This document shows positions 6,682 through 14,792 of a DNA stretch of 40,900 bases, in pieces. Origin of the DNA: JBBSOW01 sp038259365 (GTDB taxonomy: Bacteria > Actinomycetota > Actinomycetes > Propionibacteriales > Propionibacteriaceae); the NCBI GenBank assembly GCA_038259365.1, contig JBBSOW010000020.1, forward strand, positions 1 to 40,900, read 5' to 3'. The first letter of the stretch is position 1; every line of letters starts with the position of its first letter. The notes below the pieces were generated by a model. The model worked only from the letters and a program-made list of their open reading frames with translations. It was not told the DNA's origin and ran no database searches. The position numbers were made by a program, and so were the translations under genes.

Positions 6682-7493
6682 ACGCCAAGCAAAACGCCAA
6701 GAACGCCAGCTTCAACGACCACTCGTCAACCGGCGACGTCAACACCGACGACCCGGCCCAGAAGGTACTCGAGGCCACCGCCACCGCGCTGTACGCCGCC
6801 GCCGGTACCGGTGACGTCCTCTACCGCGCCGCCAAGGAGCAGTTCGAGAGCGCGCAGAAAAAGGGCAAGGAGCGCAGGGACCGTCGCGAGAAGCAGGTGG
6901 ACCAGGTGCGCAAGTTCGCCGCCGATCTGCCCCACCAGGCCAAGGACCTGCCCCACCAGGCCAAGGATTTTCCGCACAAGGCGCGCTCGCAAGCCGAAGA
7001 GTTCGTTCGGGACGCCTCCGATCACGTGACGGAGCTGGCCGACCGCGGCAAGGTCGTCGTCGATCGCCTGCTCGGCCAGGCCAATAGGTCCGCCAGTACC
7101 GCGCAGGAGACGGTCCAAGAGGCCGCGGGCACGGTGGAAGAGACCGTAGAGCCGCTGGTAAAGGGTGCGCAAGAGTCCGCCCGACGGGCCCAAGACGTGG
7201 CCGAGGAGGCCGGAGACGACTCGCCGAAGCCCTCGACACGTCGCGCCGCCGCCAACCGCAACTCCGGCACCGTCAAGTCGAGCCCCGCCAAGTCGAGCAC
7301 CGCCAAGTCGAGCGCCGCCAAGTCGAGCCCGGCCAAGTCGAGCACCGCCAAGTCGAGCCCGGCCAAGTCGAGCCCGGCCAAGTCGAGCCCGGCCAAGTCG
7401 AGCCCCGCCAAGTCCGCTGCTTCCCAGGAACGCGAGGCGGAGAGCGATGCCGCCAAGCTCAATGCCGGCAAGCCGGCAACGAGCACTGACTGA
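6678..7493 (+). CDS. Heparin-binding hemagglutinin-like coiled-coil protein with Lys/Ala/Ser repeat tail
   Basis: A 271-residue highly charged protein without a signal peptide. The N-terminal two thirds are helical and coiled-coil-like, including an internal 7-residue repeat DLPHQAK from D83 (two exact copies and one variant DFPHKA). The C-terminal part is a low-complexity tail of K-S-S-P-A pentapeptides (about residues 200-248). Architecture and the position behind an XRE regulator match mycobacterial HBHA, whose Lys/Ala/Pro tail binds sulfated glycans. Adhesin, lipid-droplet or nucleoid roles described for HBHA relatives are all possible; the function here is not proven. Confidence 0.75.
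   Translation: MNAKQNAKNASFNDHSSTGDVNTDDPAQKVLEATATALYAAAGTGDVLYRAAKEQFESAQKKGKERRDRREKQVDQVRKFAADLPHQAKDLPHQAKDFPHKARSQAEEFVRDASDHVTELADRGKVVVDRLLGQANRSASTAQETVQEAAGTVEETVEPLVKGAQESARRAQDVAEEAGDDSPKPSTRRAAANRNSGTVKSSPAKSSTAKSSAAKSSPAKSSTAKSSPAKSSPAKSSPAKSSPAKSAASQEREAESDAAKLNAGKPATSTD
7275..7409 (+). repeat. Nine tandem 15-bp repeats inside the HBHA-like gene
   Basis: Nine in-frame copies of AAGTCGAGCnnnGCC encode KSS(P/T/A)A. Only the variable triplet (CCC, ACC, GCC, CCG) differs, so the DNA itself is nearly identical from copy to copy. Because the unit is a multiple of three, copy-number changes would lengthen or shorten the basic tail without breaking the frame. Confidence 0.92.
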
Positions 7494-7513
7494 GCTAAGA
7501 TCTAGAACACCAA

Positions 7514-7545
7514 AGTGGCCCCAACCGCAATCGGTTGGGGCCACT
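7514..7545. terminator. Bidirectional hairpin terminator
   Basis: A perfect 14-bp inverted repeat (AGTGGCCCCAACCG, loop CAAT, complement) sits between the convergent HBHA-like gene and the L,D-transpeptidase gene. There is no U-tract, as is common in actinomycetes. Confidence 0.85.
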
Positions 7546-7572
7546 CGTCGTGCGGGGCCGCGGGAGGCAAGC

Positions 7573-8307
7573 TCAGTTGTAGACGACGACCTTGTCCCCG
7601 ACGCGGACCTGGCGGTACAGCGAGTCGATCTTCTTGAAGTCCCGGATGTTGACGCACCCGTGGGAGCAGCCGTTGTAGCCGCGAGCGCGGAAGTCCGAGC
7701 TGTAGTGCACCGCCTGGCCACCCGAGAAGAACATCGCGCGCGGCATCCAGGTGTTATACAGCGTGGACGTGTGGTTGTAGCTCTTCCAGTAGACCTTGAA
7801 GGTGCCGTTGCGGGTAGCGGTCCGGCTGCAGCCGAAACGGGCGTCCAGGGTCATCTTCACCTTGCCGTTCACGACCCAGCGCACCTTTCGGTCGTTCTTG
7901 CTGATGCACAACACCCGCCCCTTCTGGCAGCGCTTCGCCAGCTTGGCCTTCTTGGACTTGGCCTTGGTGCTCTTGATCGTGATCTTCCCGGTCTTGTCGA
8001 CCAGCTTCTTCCACGTCGTCTTGTCCACCTTGCCGGTGGCCTTCAGCCGGTTCTTCTTCTGGAAGCTCTTGACCGCGCCCTTGGTGAGCGATCCGTAGTA
8101 GCCGGTCGTGTACTGGGCCTTGAGGGTCTTGGCTTTCACGAGCCGGTATTGCAGGGCCTTGACCCCAGAGTTGGTCTGGCCGTACTTCGGGGCGGTGTAG
8201 CGGGTCGATACCGTGCTGGACTTGGCCTGCGCGGGGGCCGCGGCCAGGCCGGCGGCAAGTGCGGTGGCGGTGACCAACGCCAGCACGAGCCTAAAGAGTG
8301 CTTTCAT
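7573..8307 (-). CDS. L,D-transpeptidase with peptidoglycan-binding domain, secreted
   Basis: A 244-residue exported cell-wall enzyme that makes 3-3 cross-links or attaches proteins to peptidoglycan. Residues 1-28 form a signal peptide ending APAQA. Residues about 40-105 are a PG_binding_1 domain (YGQTNSGVKALQYRL, then YYGSLTKGAVKSFQKKNRL). A Lys-rich linker leads to the YkuD catalytic domain with H201 and the S215-H-G-C218 motif, where C218 is the nucleophile. The usual R after the C-V-x motif is present as NIRD. An AAGGAC ribosome-binding site lies 8 nt before the ATG. It stands alone, between two terminator hairpins. Confidence 0.92.
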   Translation of the reverse strand: MKALFRLVLALVTATALAAGLAAAPAQAKSSTVSTRYTAPKYGQTNSGVKALQYRLVKAKTLKAQYTTGYYGSLTKGAVKSFQKKNRLKATGKVDKTTWKKLVDKTGKITIKSTKAKSKKAKLAKRCQKGRVLCISKNDRKVRWVVNGKVKMTLDARFGCSRTATRNGTFKVYWKSYNHTSTLYNTWMPRAMFFSGGQAVHYSSDFRARGYNGCSHGCVNIRDFKKIDSLYRQVRVGDKVVVYN

Positions 8308-8403
8308 CGAGTTGTCCTTTGCTTGGCTTCTGCGGCGGCACAGAAGACGCGGATGAGGGGGTTGCCGATCCTTGCTACGCCACAGGAGTCGAGAAGGTGG
8401 CCC

Positions 8404-8426
8404 CGTGATGCACCATTTTCATCACG
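8404..8426 (-). promoter_or_regulatory. Inverted repeat in the upstream region of the L,D-transpeptidase gene
   Basis: CGTGATG (8404-8410) and CATCACG (8420-8426) form a 7-bp inverted repeat about 100 bp upstream of the L,D-transpeptidase ATG. It may be an operator or a leader hairpin. I looked for the conserved ydaO/c-di-AMP riboswitch blocks that often precede actinobacterial wall-enzyme genes and did not see them. Confidence 0.35.
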
Positions 8427-8481
8427 ACTTCGGACATTTTGCGCACACTCTGGGTCATTGCTCGCGGACAAGTCATCACAA

Positions 8482-8516
8482 TTGCGTAACGCCCCCACGC
8501 AGGAGGCGTTACGCAA
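8482..8516. terminator. Hairpin terminator downstream of typA
   Basis: A perfect 12-bp inverted repeat (TTGCGTAACGCC at 8482-8493, complement at 8505-8516) with an 11-nt loop lies just past the typA stop. It would end typA transcription before it reaches the L,D-transpeptidase promoter. Confidence 0.75.
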
Positions 8517-8544
8517 GTGCTGCAACGGGGCCCGCGCGCCGCGG

Positions 8545-10407
8545 TCAGTTCTTCTTGCTGCGGGTGCGCGACTTGGCGCGGTCGTTCATGGAGAGCTGCA
8601 CCTTGCGCACGCGCACCGCCGCCGGGGTCACCTCGAGGCACTCGTCCTCCCGGCAGAACTCCAACGCCTGTTCCATGTTCAGCAGCCTGGCCGGGATCAG
8701 CCGCTCCAGCTCGTCGCCGGTAGAGGAACGGACGTTGGTGAGCTTCTTTTCCTTCGTGGGGTTCACGTCCATGTCTTCGGACCGCGCGTTTTCGCCCACG
8801 ACCATGCCCTCGTAGACCTCGGCCGTCGGCGCCACGAACATGGTGCCGCGCTCTTGGAGGCTGAACAGCGAGTAGGCGGTGACGACGCCCTTGCGGTCGG
8901 CCACCAGGGCGCCGGTCGGGCGGGTGCGCAGCTCGCCGTGCCAGGGGGCGTAACCCTCGAAGACGTGGTGCATGAGGCCGGTGCCGCGGGTTTCGGTGAG
9001 GAACTCCGTGCGGAAGCCGATCAGGCCACGCGCCGGCACGATGTATTCCACCCGCACCCAGCCGGTGCCGTGATTGATCATCTGCTCCAGCCGCCCGCGT
9101 CGCAAGCCCATAAGCTGGGTGACGACGCCGACGAAGTCCTCGGGGATGTCGATGGTGAGCCGCTCGACGGGCTCGTGCAGCTTCCCGTCGATCGTCCGCG
9201 TGACCACCTGCGGCTTGCCGACGGTGAGCTCGAAGCCCTCGCGGCGCATCATCTCCACCAGGATCGCCAGTTGGAGTTCGCCTCGGCCCTGCACCTCCCA
9301 GGTGTCGGGACGCTCGGTCGGCAGTACCCGAATCGAGACGTTACCGATCAGTTCGGCGTCGAGGCGGTTCTTGACCAGGCGCGCGGTGAGGTTCTTACCC
9401 GATTGGCCGGCCAGCGGGGAAGTGTTGATGCCGATGGTCATCGAGATGGAGGGCTCGTCCACGGTGATCAGGGGCAGCGGCTTGGGATTCTCGGGGTCGG
9501 AGAGGGTCTCGCCGATGGTGATGTCGGGGATACCCGCGATCGCGACGATGTCGCCCGGTCCGGCCGAATCGGCCTGCACGCGGGTGAGGGCTTGGGTGAT
9601 CAGCATTTCGGAGAGCTTGACGTTCTTGACCGTGCCGTCGGCCTTGCACCAGGCCACCACCTGGTTGCGCTTCAACTCACCGGCCACCACCCGGCACAGG
9701 GCCAGACGGCCCAGGTAGGGGGAGGCGTCGAGGTTGGTGACGTGCGCTTGCAAGGTGGCGCCCTCGGTGTAGGTCGGGGCGGGGATCGTGGTCAAGATGG
9801 TCTCGAACAGCGGACCCAGGTTCTCCGAGTCGGGCATGACGCCGTTCTCGGGCTGGGTCATCGAGGCCCGGCCGGCCTTGGCCGAGGCGAACACGACGGG
9901 AAAGTCCAGGCCGGCGGCGGCGTCGTCGTCGAGCAGATCGATGAACAGTTCGTAGGTTTCGTCGATCACCTCGGCGATGCGCGCATCGTGGCGGTCCACC
10001 TTGTTGACGACGACGATGATCGGCAACCCCTTGGCCAACGCCTTACGCAGCACGAAGCGGGTCTGCGGCAGGGGGCCTTCGCTGGCGTCGACGAGCAGGA
10101 TGACGCCGTCGACCATCTCCAAACCGCGCTCCACCTCGCCGCCGAAATCGGCGTGGCCGGGGGTGTCGATGATGTTGATCGTGACGTTCGAACCGTCCGG
10201 CGTCGTATGGGCCACGGCGGTGTTCTTGGCCAGGATGGTTATGCCCTTTTCCCGCTCGAGGTCCATCGAGTCCATCACGCGGTTGTTGACGTCTTGGCCC
10301 TCGCGGAAGGCGCCGGACTGCCAGAGCATCGCGTCGACCAGGGTGGTCTTGCCGTGATCGACGTGGGCCACGATGGCCACATTGCGCAGGTCGTTACGGA
10401 TGGGCAT
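8545..10407 (-). CDS. typA: Ribosome-associated translational GTPase TypA/BipA
   Basis: A 620-residue GTPase of the EF-G/LepA class that binds the 70S ribosome and supports ribosome assembly and stress growth. G1 is AHVDHGKTTL near the N-terminus, G3 DTPGHADF, G4 NKVD and G5 the SAK of FASAKAG. These are followed by domain II, the EF-G-like C-terminal domains, and the BipA-specific C-terminal domain with a basic tail ending RSKKN. The frame is open far upstream, but the ATG at 10407 (MPIRNDLRNVAIVAHVDHGKTT without its upstream shadow) fits the family N-terminus and is preceded by a GGAG ribosome-binding site. It is divergent from the penicillin-binding protein gene. Confidence 0.97.
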   Translation of the reverse strand: MPIRNDLRNVAIVAHVDHGKTTLVDAMLWQSGAFREGQDVNNRVMDSMDLEREKGITILAKNTAVAHTTPDGSNVTINIIDTPGHADFGGEVERGLEMVDGVILLVDASEGPLPQTRFVLRKALAKGLPIIVVVNKVDRHDARIAEVIDETYELFIDLLDDDAAAGLDFPVVFASAKAGRASMTQPENGVMPDSENLGPLFETILTTIPAPTYTEGATLQAHVTNLDASPYLGRLALCRVVAGELKRNQVVAWCKADGTVKNVKLSEMLITQALTRVQADSAGPGDIVAIAGIPDITIGETLSDPENPKPLPLITVDEPSISMTIGINTSPLAGQSGKNLTARLVKNRLDAELIGNVSIRVLPTERPDTWEVQGRGELQLAILVEMMRREGFELTVGKPQVVTRTIDGKLHEPVERLTIDIPEDFVGVVTQLMGLRRGRLEQMINHGTGWVRVEYIVPARGLIGFRTEFLTETRGTGLMHHVFEGYAPWHGELRTRPTGALVADRKGVVTAYSLFSLQERGTMFVAPTAEVYEGMVVGENARSEDMDVNPTKEKKLTNVRSSTGDELERLIPARLLNMEQALEFCREDECLEVTPAAVRVRKVQLSMNDRAKSRTRSKKN

Positions 10408-10554
10408 CGCTGAAGGTTCTCCAAAACAAGAGGGAAAAAAAGACGGCCGCCACAAGCAGGGCCTCGGCGAGTCTACGGGTAGCAGGCGTAGTTCTCGTAA
10501 ACTGCGCCGCGAAGCTCGAACGCATGGAACTGCCCCCCGACGCAAAGGTGTGAC

Positions 10555-12441
10555 ATGGCTCGCCGACTGCTGGCTCTGCTGATGGTCCTCTCGCTGGTGA
10601 CGTGTTCGGGGTGTTCGTTGTTCAACAAATCCACCCCGCGCCAGGCGATGGACGAGCTGGTGGCCGGGTTGCTGGCGCACGATCTGTCCGCGGTCCCGAT
10701 CACGGCCCAAGGACGACCCGAGGCCGATCGGTTGCCGAAGCTGCTGGAGTCGGTGGAGGGATTGACCTTCGACGTGGAGGCGGGGTCGGTGGAGGACGTG
10801 ACGCGGGGCCGGACCAAGACCCGGGCGGTCCTGGAGTACTCCTGGAGCGCACCGGGCGTCGAGGCGCCCGAGTGGACCTACGCCACCGACGTGGACGTGG
10901 TGAAGGTGGACGATGCCTGGCAGGTGGACTGGAAGGCGGAGACGCTGGTGCCCTCGCTGCAGGCGGGGGAGGGCCTCAGCACCCGACGGGTCGCGGCCGA
11001 GCGCGCCGACATCACCGGCGCGGACGGCAAACCCTTGGTGACCATGCGGCAGGTGGAGCGCGTCGGCATCGACAAGTCGCAGGCGCGGGCGGAGGAGATA
11101 CAGCCCGCCGCGCGCAAGCTTGCCAAGCTGCTGGACGTCGACGCCGAGAACTATCTGGCGCGAGTCGACGCCGCCGGGGCACAGGCCTTCGTAGACGCCC
11201 TGGTGATCCGCGGCTCCGAGCGGGACCGGGTGGAGCGGTTGCGCTCCGAGGTGGCCGGGATCGACGGGGCCCGGCTGATCCCCGACGCCCGCCCGCTGGC
11301 GCCGACCAAGGCCTTCGCCGCTCAGGTGTTGGGTTCGGCCGGGCCGGCGACCAAGGAGGTCATCGACAACTCGGCGGGCAAGATCGTGCCCGGCCAGTAC
11401 GCCGGGCTGAGCGGGTTGCAGGCCCGCTACGACGAGCGACTGCGCGGCAAGCCAGGATTGAGCGTGCGCATCGAGGACACCGTGGGCGAGCCGCGGGAGG
11501 TGCACGAGTTCGAGCCCACCGGGGGACAGCCCCTGGCCCTCTCCCTCGACATCGCCACCCAGAAGGCCGCCGACGCCGCGCTGTCCAAGGTCGAGCCGGC
11601 CTCGGCGCTGGTGGCGATCCAGCCTTCCACCGGGCGCCTTCTCGCCGTCGCCAGCGGGCCGGGGAGCGAAGGGTACTCCACCGCCACCCAGGGACGGTAT
11701 CCGCCCGGATCGACGCTGAAGATCGCGAGCGCGCTGGCCCTGATCCGCTCGGGCACCTCGGTCACCGACACCGTGAACTGCACCCGGAACGCGACGGTGA
11801 ACGGGAAGCGGTTCGAGAACTACGACGCCTACCCCAGCTCCGGGTTGGGCAAGATCAGCCTGCGCTCGGCCTTCGCGCGGTCGTGCAACACCGCCTTCGT
11901 CGCCCAGGAGGAAAAGGTGAGCCAGGCCGATCTCGCCGACGCGGCCGCGGCCCTCGGCCTCAACACCGACCCGGACCTGGGCTATCCATTCTCGTTGGGT
12001 GCGGTGCCCCAGACCGATGACCCCGTGGAGCACGCCGCGTCGATGATCGGTCAGGGCAAGGTGACCTCGAACGCGCTCGGCATGGCCGCGGTGACAGCGT
12101 CGGTGGTCAAGGGGGAGCGGGTGACGCCGCAGTTGCTCGCCGACGGGCCCCAGGATCCCACGAGACCGGCGAAGCCGCTGACCGAAAAGGAGGCCGATCA
12201 GCTGCGCGAGCTCATGCGCGCGGTGACCACCGAAGGCAGCGGGAGGTCCCTCAGCGGGCTGGGCGAGGTGCTGAGCAAGACCGGAACCGCCGAGTACGAC
12301 AAGGACGGCGATATCGCCCTGCACGCCTGGATGGTCGCCGCGAAGGGTGACCTGGCCGTCGCGGTCTTCGTCGCCGACGGTAAGGGCGGGTCCGCCACCG
12401 CGGGGCCCATTCTCAAGTCCTTCCTCACCAAGGTCACCTAG
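10555..12441 (+). CDS. Class B penicillin-binding lipoprotein with MecA_N (NTF2-like) domain
   Basis: A 628-residue membrane-anchored D,D-transpeptidase that cross-links peptidoglycan. The N-terminus is a lipoprotein signal (LLMVLSLVTCSGC) with the likely lipidated C20. An NTF2-like MecA_N domain covers about 25-145, a PBP dimerisation domain about 150-305, and the transpeptidase about 330-625. The three active-site motifs are S386-T-L-K389 (SxxK), S443-C-N445 (SxN) and K575-T-G577 (KTG). The architecture matches M. tuberculosis Rv2864c. The AAAGGTGTGAC run just before the ATG contains the ribosome-binding site. It ends 7 bp from the convergent MFS gene. Confidence 0.95.
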   Translation: MARRLLALLMVLSLVTCSGCSLFNKSTPRQAMDELVAGLLAHDLSAVPITAQGRPEADRLPKLLESVEGLTFDVEAGSVEDVTRGRTKTRAVLEYSWSAPGVEAPEWTYATDVDVVKVDDAWQVDWKAETLVPSLQAGEGLSTRRVAAERADITGADGKPLVTMRQVERVGIDKSQARAEEIQPAARKLAKLLDVDAENYLARVDAAGAQAFVDALVIRGSERDRVERLRSEVAGIDGARLIPDARPLAPTKAFAAQVLGSAGPATKEVIDNSAGKIVPGQYAGLSGLQARYDERLRGKPGLSVRIEDTVGEPREVHEFEPTGGQPLALSLDIATQKAADAALSKVEPASALVAIQPSTGRLLAVASGPGSEGYSTATQGRYPPGSTLKIASALALIRSGTSVTDTVNCTRNATVNGKRFENYDAYPSSGLGKISLRSAFARSCNTAFVAQEEKVSQADLADAAAALGLNTDPDLGYPFSLGAVPQTDDPVEHAASMIGQGKVTSNALGMAAVTASVVKGERVTPQLLADGPQDPTRPAKPLTEKEADQLRELMRAVTTEGSGRSLSGLGEVLSKTGTAEYDKDGDIALHAWMVAAKGDLAVAVFVADGKGGSATAGPILKSFLTKVT

Positions 12442-12448
12442 AGGTTGG

Positions 12449-13531
12449 TCATGGTTTCATCACAGCTGCGCCCAGAGCCTGCCCGAGCGCGAGGGCCAAG
12501 AAGAGCCAGGCCGTGACGCGCCCCGCATCGCTGGGTCGGATCGCGCGGCTCCACAAGATGAGGACGCTGCTGAGGGTCATGTAGGAGACGCCGAACAGGC
12601 CGAGGCTCGCGATGGCGATCGACGCCTGCTCGGTGAGGGTGACTCCGCCCGTCGCCACAACGATGCCACCGGCACTGATAAGGAACGCCAGCCGAGGTGA
12701 AGTGCGAGCGACCAGGTGCGAAGCGAACAGTCCGAGCGTCCCACCGACGCCCACCGCCACCCATAAAAATCCGATGTTGTCAGCGGCGATGGTCTCGTGG
12801 CTCACCAGTCGAGACGGTCCGTATGTCCAAACATAGGCCGAAACGAACCCGGCCAAAGCGGCCCAGGTTAGGGGTGTCACGATGCCACCCCCAGTCTCGT
12901 GGGTCTGACTGCTCGAGCCGGAATCAAGGCCTTGGGAATCCGGAACAAAGGGGGCTAGCCGCCACGCGGCGATGCCAGCTACGACGCAGACCGCTCCGAT
13001 CAGCACCCACGGGGCGGAGGCCGCGCTCGTGGCGAATGCGAGAGCTCCGCTGACGATCAACCCGATGGCGGTACCGGAGTTCACGGCGGCGTGCGCGACT
13101 CCAGACCATGCGGAGGGGATCGCCCGGTCCAACAGCGGCACCAGAGCGGGTGAGGCCAACCCGGCCCCGCCGCCGGCGAGGAAGGCGGCGACAATGAAAC
13201 TCATCGGAGCTTGGGCGAAGAACAACCCGACGCATCCGGCCGCGGCGATGAGCCCTGCCGCGAGCGCCACTCTGGCGGCGTGGCGTCGAGCGAGTTGTCC
13301 ACCGATGAGGGCGGCAACGCAGTAGGAGGAGAACTGGGCCGTTCCGGCCCCGCGCAGGGCCGTGTCCAGGGCGGGACGAGCGGCTGCCATCTGCGGATGC
13401 AACAGGCCGACGCCGAAACGCGCCATCCCGTACGTGGCGGCGATAAGGAGGACACCCGACAAGGCGAAGGCGGCGCCGCTGTGTTTCTCGGATTCGGTGC
13501 CCGCCGCGCCAAACTGTAACGACCGTTTCAT
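12449..13531 (-). CDS. MFS transporter, YbfB/YjiJ-like, apparently lacking the last helix
   Basis: A 360-residue integral membrane protein. I count about 11 hydrophobic helices, beginning with LLIAATYGMARFGVG, typical of YbfB/YjiJ-type MFS exporters. The last recognisable helix is WLFLALALGQALGAAV, and the protein stops 3 residues later at MKP, where relatives usually have one more helix. The stop lies 7 bp from the convergent penicillin-binding protein stop, so the end may have been trimmed. The gene is divergent from a TetR regulator, which suggests drug or metabolite efflux under TetR control. The ATG at 13531 is tentative; the substrate is unknown. Confidence 0.82.
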   Translation of the reverse strand: MKRSLQFGAAGTESEKHSGAAFALSGVLLIAATYGMARFGVGLLHPQMAAARPALDTALRGAGTAQFSSYCVAALIGGQLARRHAARVALAAGLIAAAGCVGLFFAQAPMSFIVAAFLAGGGAGLASPALVPLLDRAIPSAWSGVAHAAVNSGTAIGLIVSGALAFATSAASAPWVLIGAVCVVAGIAAWRLAPFVPDSQGLDSGSSSQTHETGGGIVTPLTWAALAGFVSAYVWTYGPSRLVSHETIAADNIGFLWVAVGVGGTLGLFASHLVARTSPRLAFLISAGGIVVATGGVTLTEQASIAIASLGLFGVSYMTLSSVLILWSRAIRPSDAGRVTAWLFLALALGQALGAAVMKP

Positions 13532-13551
13532 AGTGAAGTGAACGTTACACT
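13515..13551. promoter_or_regulatory. Divergent TetR/MFS operator and promoters
   Basis: Only 26 bp separate the two start codons. TGTAACG (13515-13521) and CGTTACA (13543-13549) form an inverted repeat spanning the gap. TACACT (13546-13551) is a -10 box exactly 6 nt before the TetR ATG, and on the other strand TAACGT falls 10 nt before the MFS ATG. A repressor bound here would cover both promoters and the MFS start. Confidence 0.6.
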
Positions 13552-13557
13552 AAATCC

Positions 13558-14142
13558 ATGGCTGTAGCAGAAACGCGCGAACGCATCTTGGACGCCGCCG
13601 AGGAGTTGTTCTTTCAGCGGGGGATCGCGGTAACAGGAATCGACCGGGTGGCGGAGGTGGCGGGAGTCTCGGTCGTCACCGTCTACAAGCACACCGGGAG
13701 CAAGGATGGCCTCCTCGCCGAGGTGCTGCGGCGGCGGCTGATCCGGTGGGACGAGGTTTGGCAAGCTCACATTGACGCGGTGGCGGATCCCAAGGAGAAG
13801 GTGCTCGCGGTCTTCGACGCTGTGGCCGATTTTCGAAACGAGTCCGGTCGGACCCAATGGTGCTCGTTCCTCGCAACCGCTTCGGAGCGCGCATCGCTCG
13901 ATGACGCCCCCGGCGCCATGGTGGGCGCGGACGCCGAGCTGCTGAAGAACCGCCTCGAGCGCTGGGCCGAATTGGCGGACCCCGATCGCGGTGCCGAGGT
14001 CGTAGCCATCATCACGCTGTTGTACAACGGCGTGCTAGCCAGCCTGTTGCGCGGAGTGCCCCTCGACGCCGCCGCTATCGCCAGCCGGTCCGCGCGGCAA
14101 GCCTTGGGGTGGGTGGGCAACGGCTCGGCTGTGACCCGCTGA
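13558..14142 (+). CDS. TetR-family transcriptional regulator
   Basis: A 194-residue repressor. The N-terminal TetR helix-turn-helix runs about residues 5-52 (RERILDAAEELFFQRG, then IAEVAGVSVVTVYKHTGSK-type spacing with V in place of the first I). The C-terminal helical ligand domain follows, resembling the group with C-terminal helices reading LLYNGVLASLLRG. It is divergent from the MFS gene with a shared operator, so it most likely represses both genes until a ligand of the transporter binds. Translation appears leaderless. Confidence 0.9.
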   Translation: MAVAETRERILDAAEELFFQRGIAVTGIDRVAEVAGVSVVTVYKHTGSKDGLLAEVLRRRLIRWDEVWQAHIDAVADPKEKVLAVFDAVADFRNESGRTQWCSFLATASERASLDDAPGAMVGADAELLKNRLERWAELADPDRGAEVVAIITLLYNGVLASLLRGVPLDAAAIASRSARQALGWVGNGSAVTR

Positions 14143-14168
14143 TGAACCGCGCACTCGGCGATATCCTG

Positions 14169-14231
14169 CCAACAGCGGGCGCTCGCCGCCACCGCTGAGC
14201 GTGGCGTTCGGGCCGGCGGCCGCACTGTTGG
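14169..14231. terminator. Long inverted repeat after the TetR gene
   Basis: CCAACAG (14169-14175) and CTGTTGG (14225-14231) close a GC-rich 49-nt interior that can pair further. It lies between the TetR stop and the YbjN-like promoter and may act as a terminator; there is no U-tract. Confidence 0.4.
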
Positions 14232-14267
14232 TGGATTATCGGCCAAGGGCCCAGCCCACTAGTGAGC

Positions 14268-14279
14268 TAGCGTTGATCC
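14268..14279 (+). promoter_or_regulatory. Probable leaderless promoter (-10 TAGCGT) of the YbjN-like gene
   Basis: TAGCGT at 14268-14273 is followed after 6 nt by the ATG at 14280; no ribosome-binding site is present. Confidence 0.55.
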
Positions 14280-14792
14280 ATGCATTCCGCCGATAACGCA
14301 TCTCGCGAGAGCGCCCGAAGCGCCGTCGTCGAGGCGCTTGGGGAGGTGGAGCTGTCCTGGCAACAACGGTCGGACTGGCTGTTCTCGGTCCAGCTGCCCG
14401 GCGTGGCGAAGCTGTCCACCGACTGCGCCGTCGAGGTGGGTCAACACACGCTCAGCCTGCGGGCGTTCGTCGTTCGCAACCCCGACGAGAACCATCAGGC
14501 CGTTTACCGCTGGCTGTTGGAACGCAACCTCAAGCTGGCCGGGGTGGGGTTCAGCGTCGACGCCGCCGGCGACATCTTCTTGGTGGCCCGCCTCGCGATC
14601 GCTTCGGTGACCAAGGCGGAGGTGGACCGCCTGCTCGGCGTCATCGCCGCGACGGCGGACGCCAGCTTCAATCCTCTCCTCGGGCTCGGCTTCGCCAGCT
14701 CAATCGTCAAGGAGTGGCGCTGGCGGCGCTCGCGGGGGGAGTCGACCGACAACCTGAGAGCTTTCGAACACCTGCGGCCCAGCGATACCTAA
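14280..14792 (+). CDS. YbjN domain-containing protein
   Basis: A 170-residue protein of the YbjN family, whose fold resembles type III secretion chaperones. The family core is visible as WLFSVQLPGVAKLSTDCAVE, then AVYRWLLERNLKLAGVGFSV and GDIFLVARLAIASVT. Actinobacterial members are soluble and uncharacterised; one (Rv0487) lies beside mshA in mycobacteria, but no mshA is seen here. It is the last gene before the S10 operon leader and reads in the same direction, so some read-through into the leader is possible. Confidence 0.75.
   Translation: MHSADNASRESARSAVVEALGEVELSWQQRSDWLFSVQLPGVAKLSTDCAVEVGQHTLSLRAFVVRNPDENHQAVYRWLLERNLKLAGVGFSVDAAGDIFLVARLAIASVTKAEVDRLLGVIAATADASFNPLLGLGFASSIVKEWRWRRSRGESTDNLRAFEHLRPSDT

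Noticed and set aside
8308..8544. ydaO-type c-di-AMP riboswitch upstream of the L,D-transpeptidase gene
   Set aside because: The conserved sequence blocks of that riboswitch class were not found; only a short inverted repeat is visible.
7165..10413. A 1082-codon + strand open frame
   Set aside because: Its start lies in the HBHA-like gene and the rest is antisense to the L,D-transpeptidase and typA; no protein family is visible.
10408..12324. Upstream extension of the typA frame to 12324 (1259 codons in total)
   Set aside because: The extension is antisense to the penicillin-binding protein gene and lies upstream of the canonical TypA N-terminus, which has its own ribosome-binding site at 10407.
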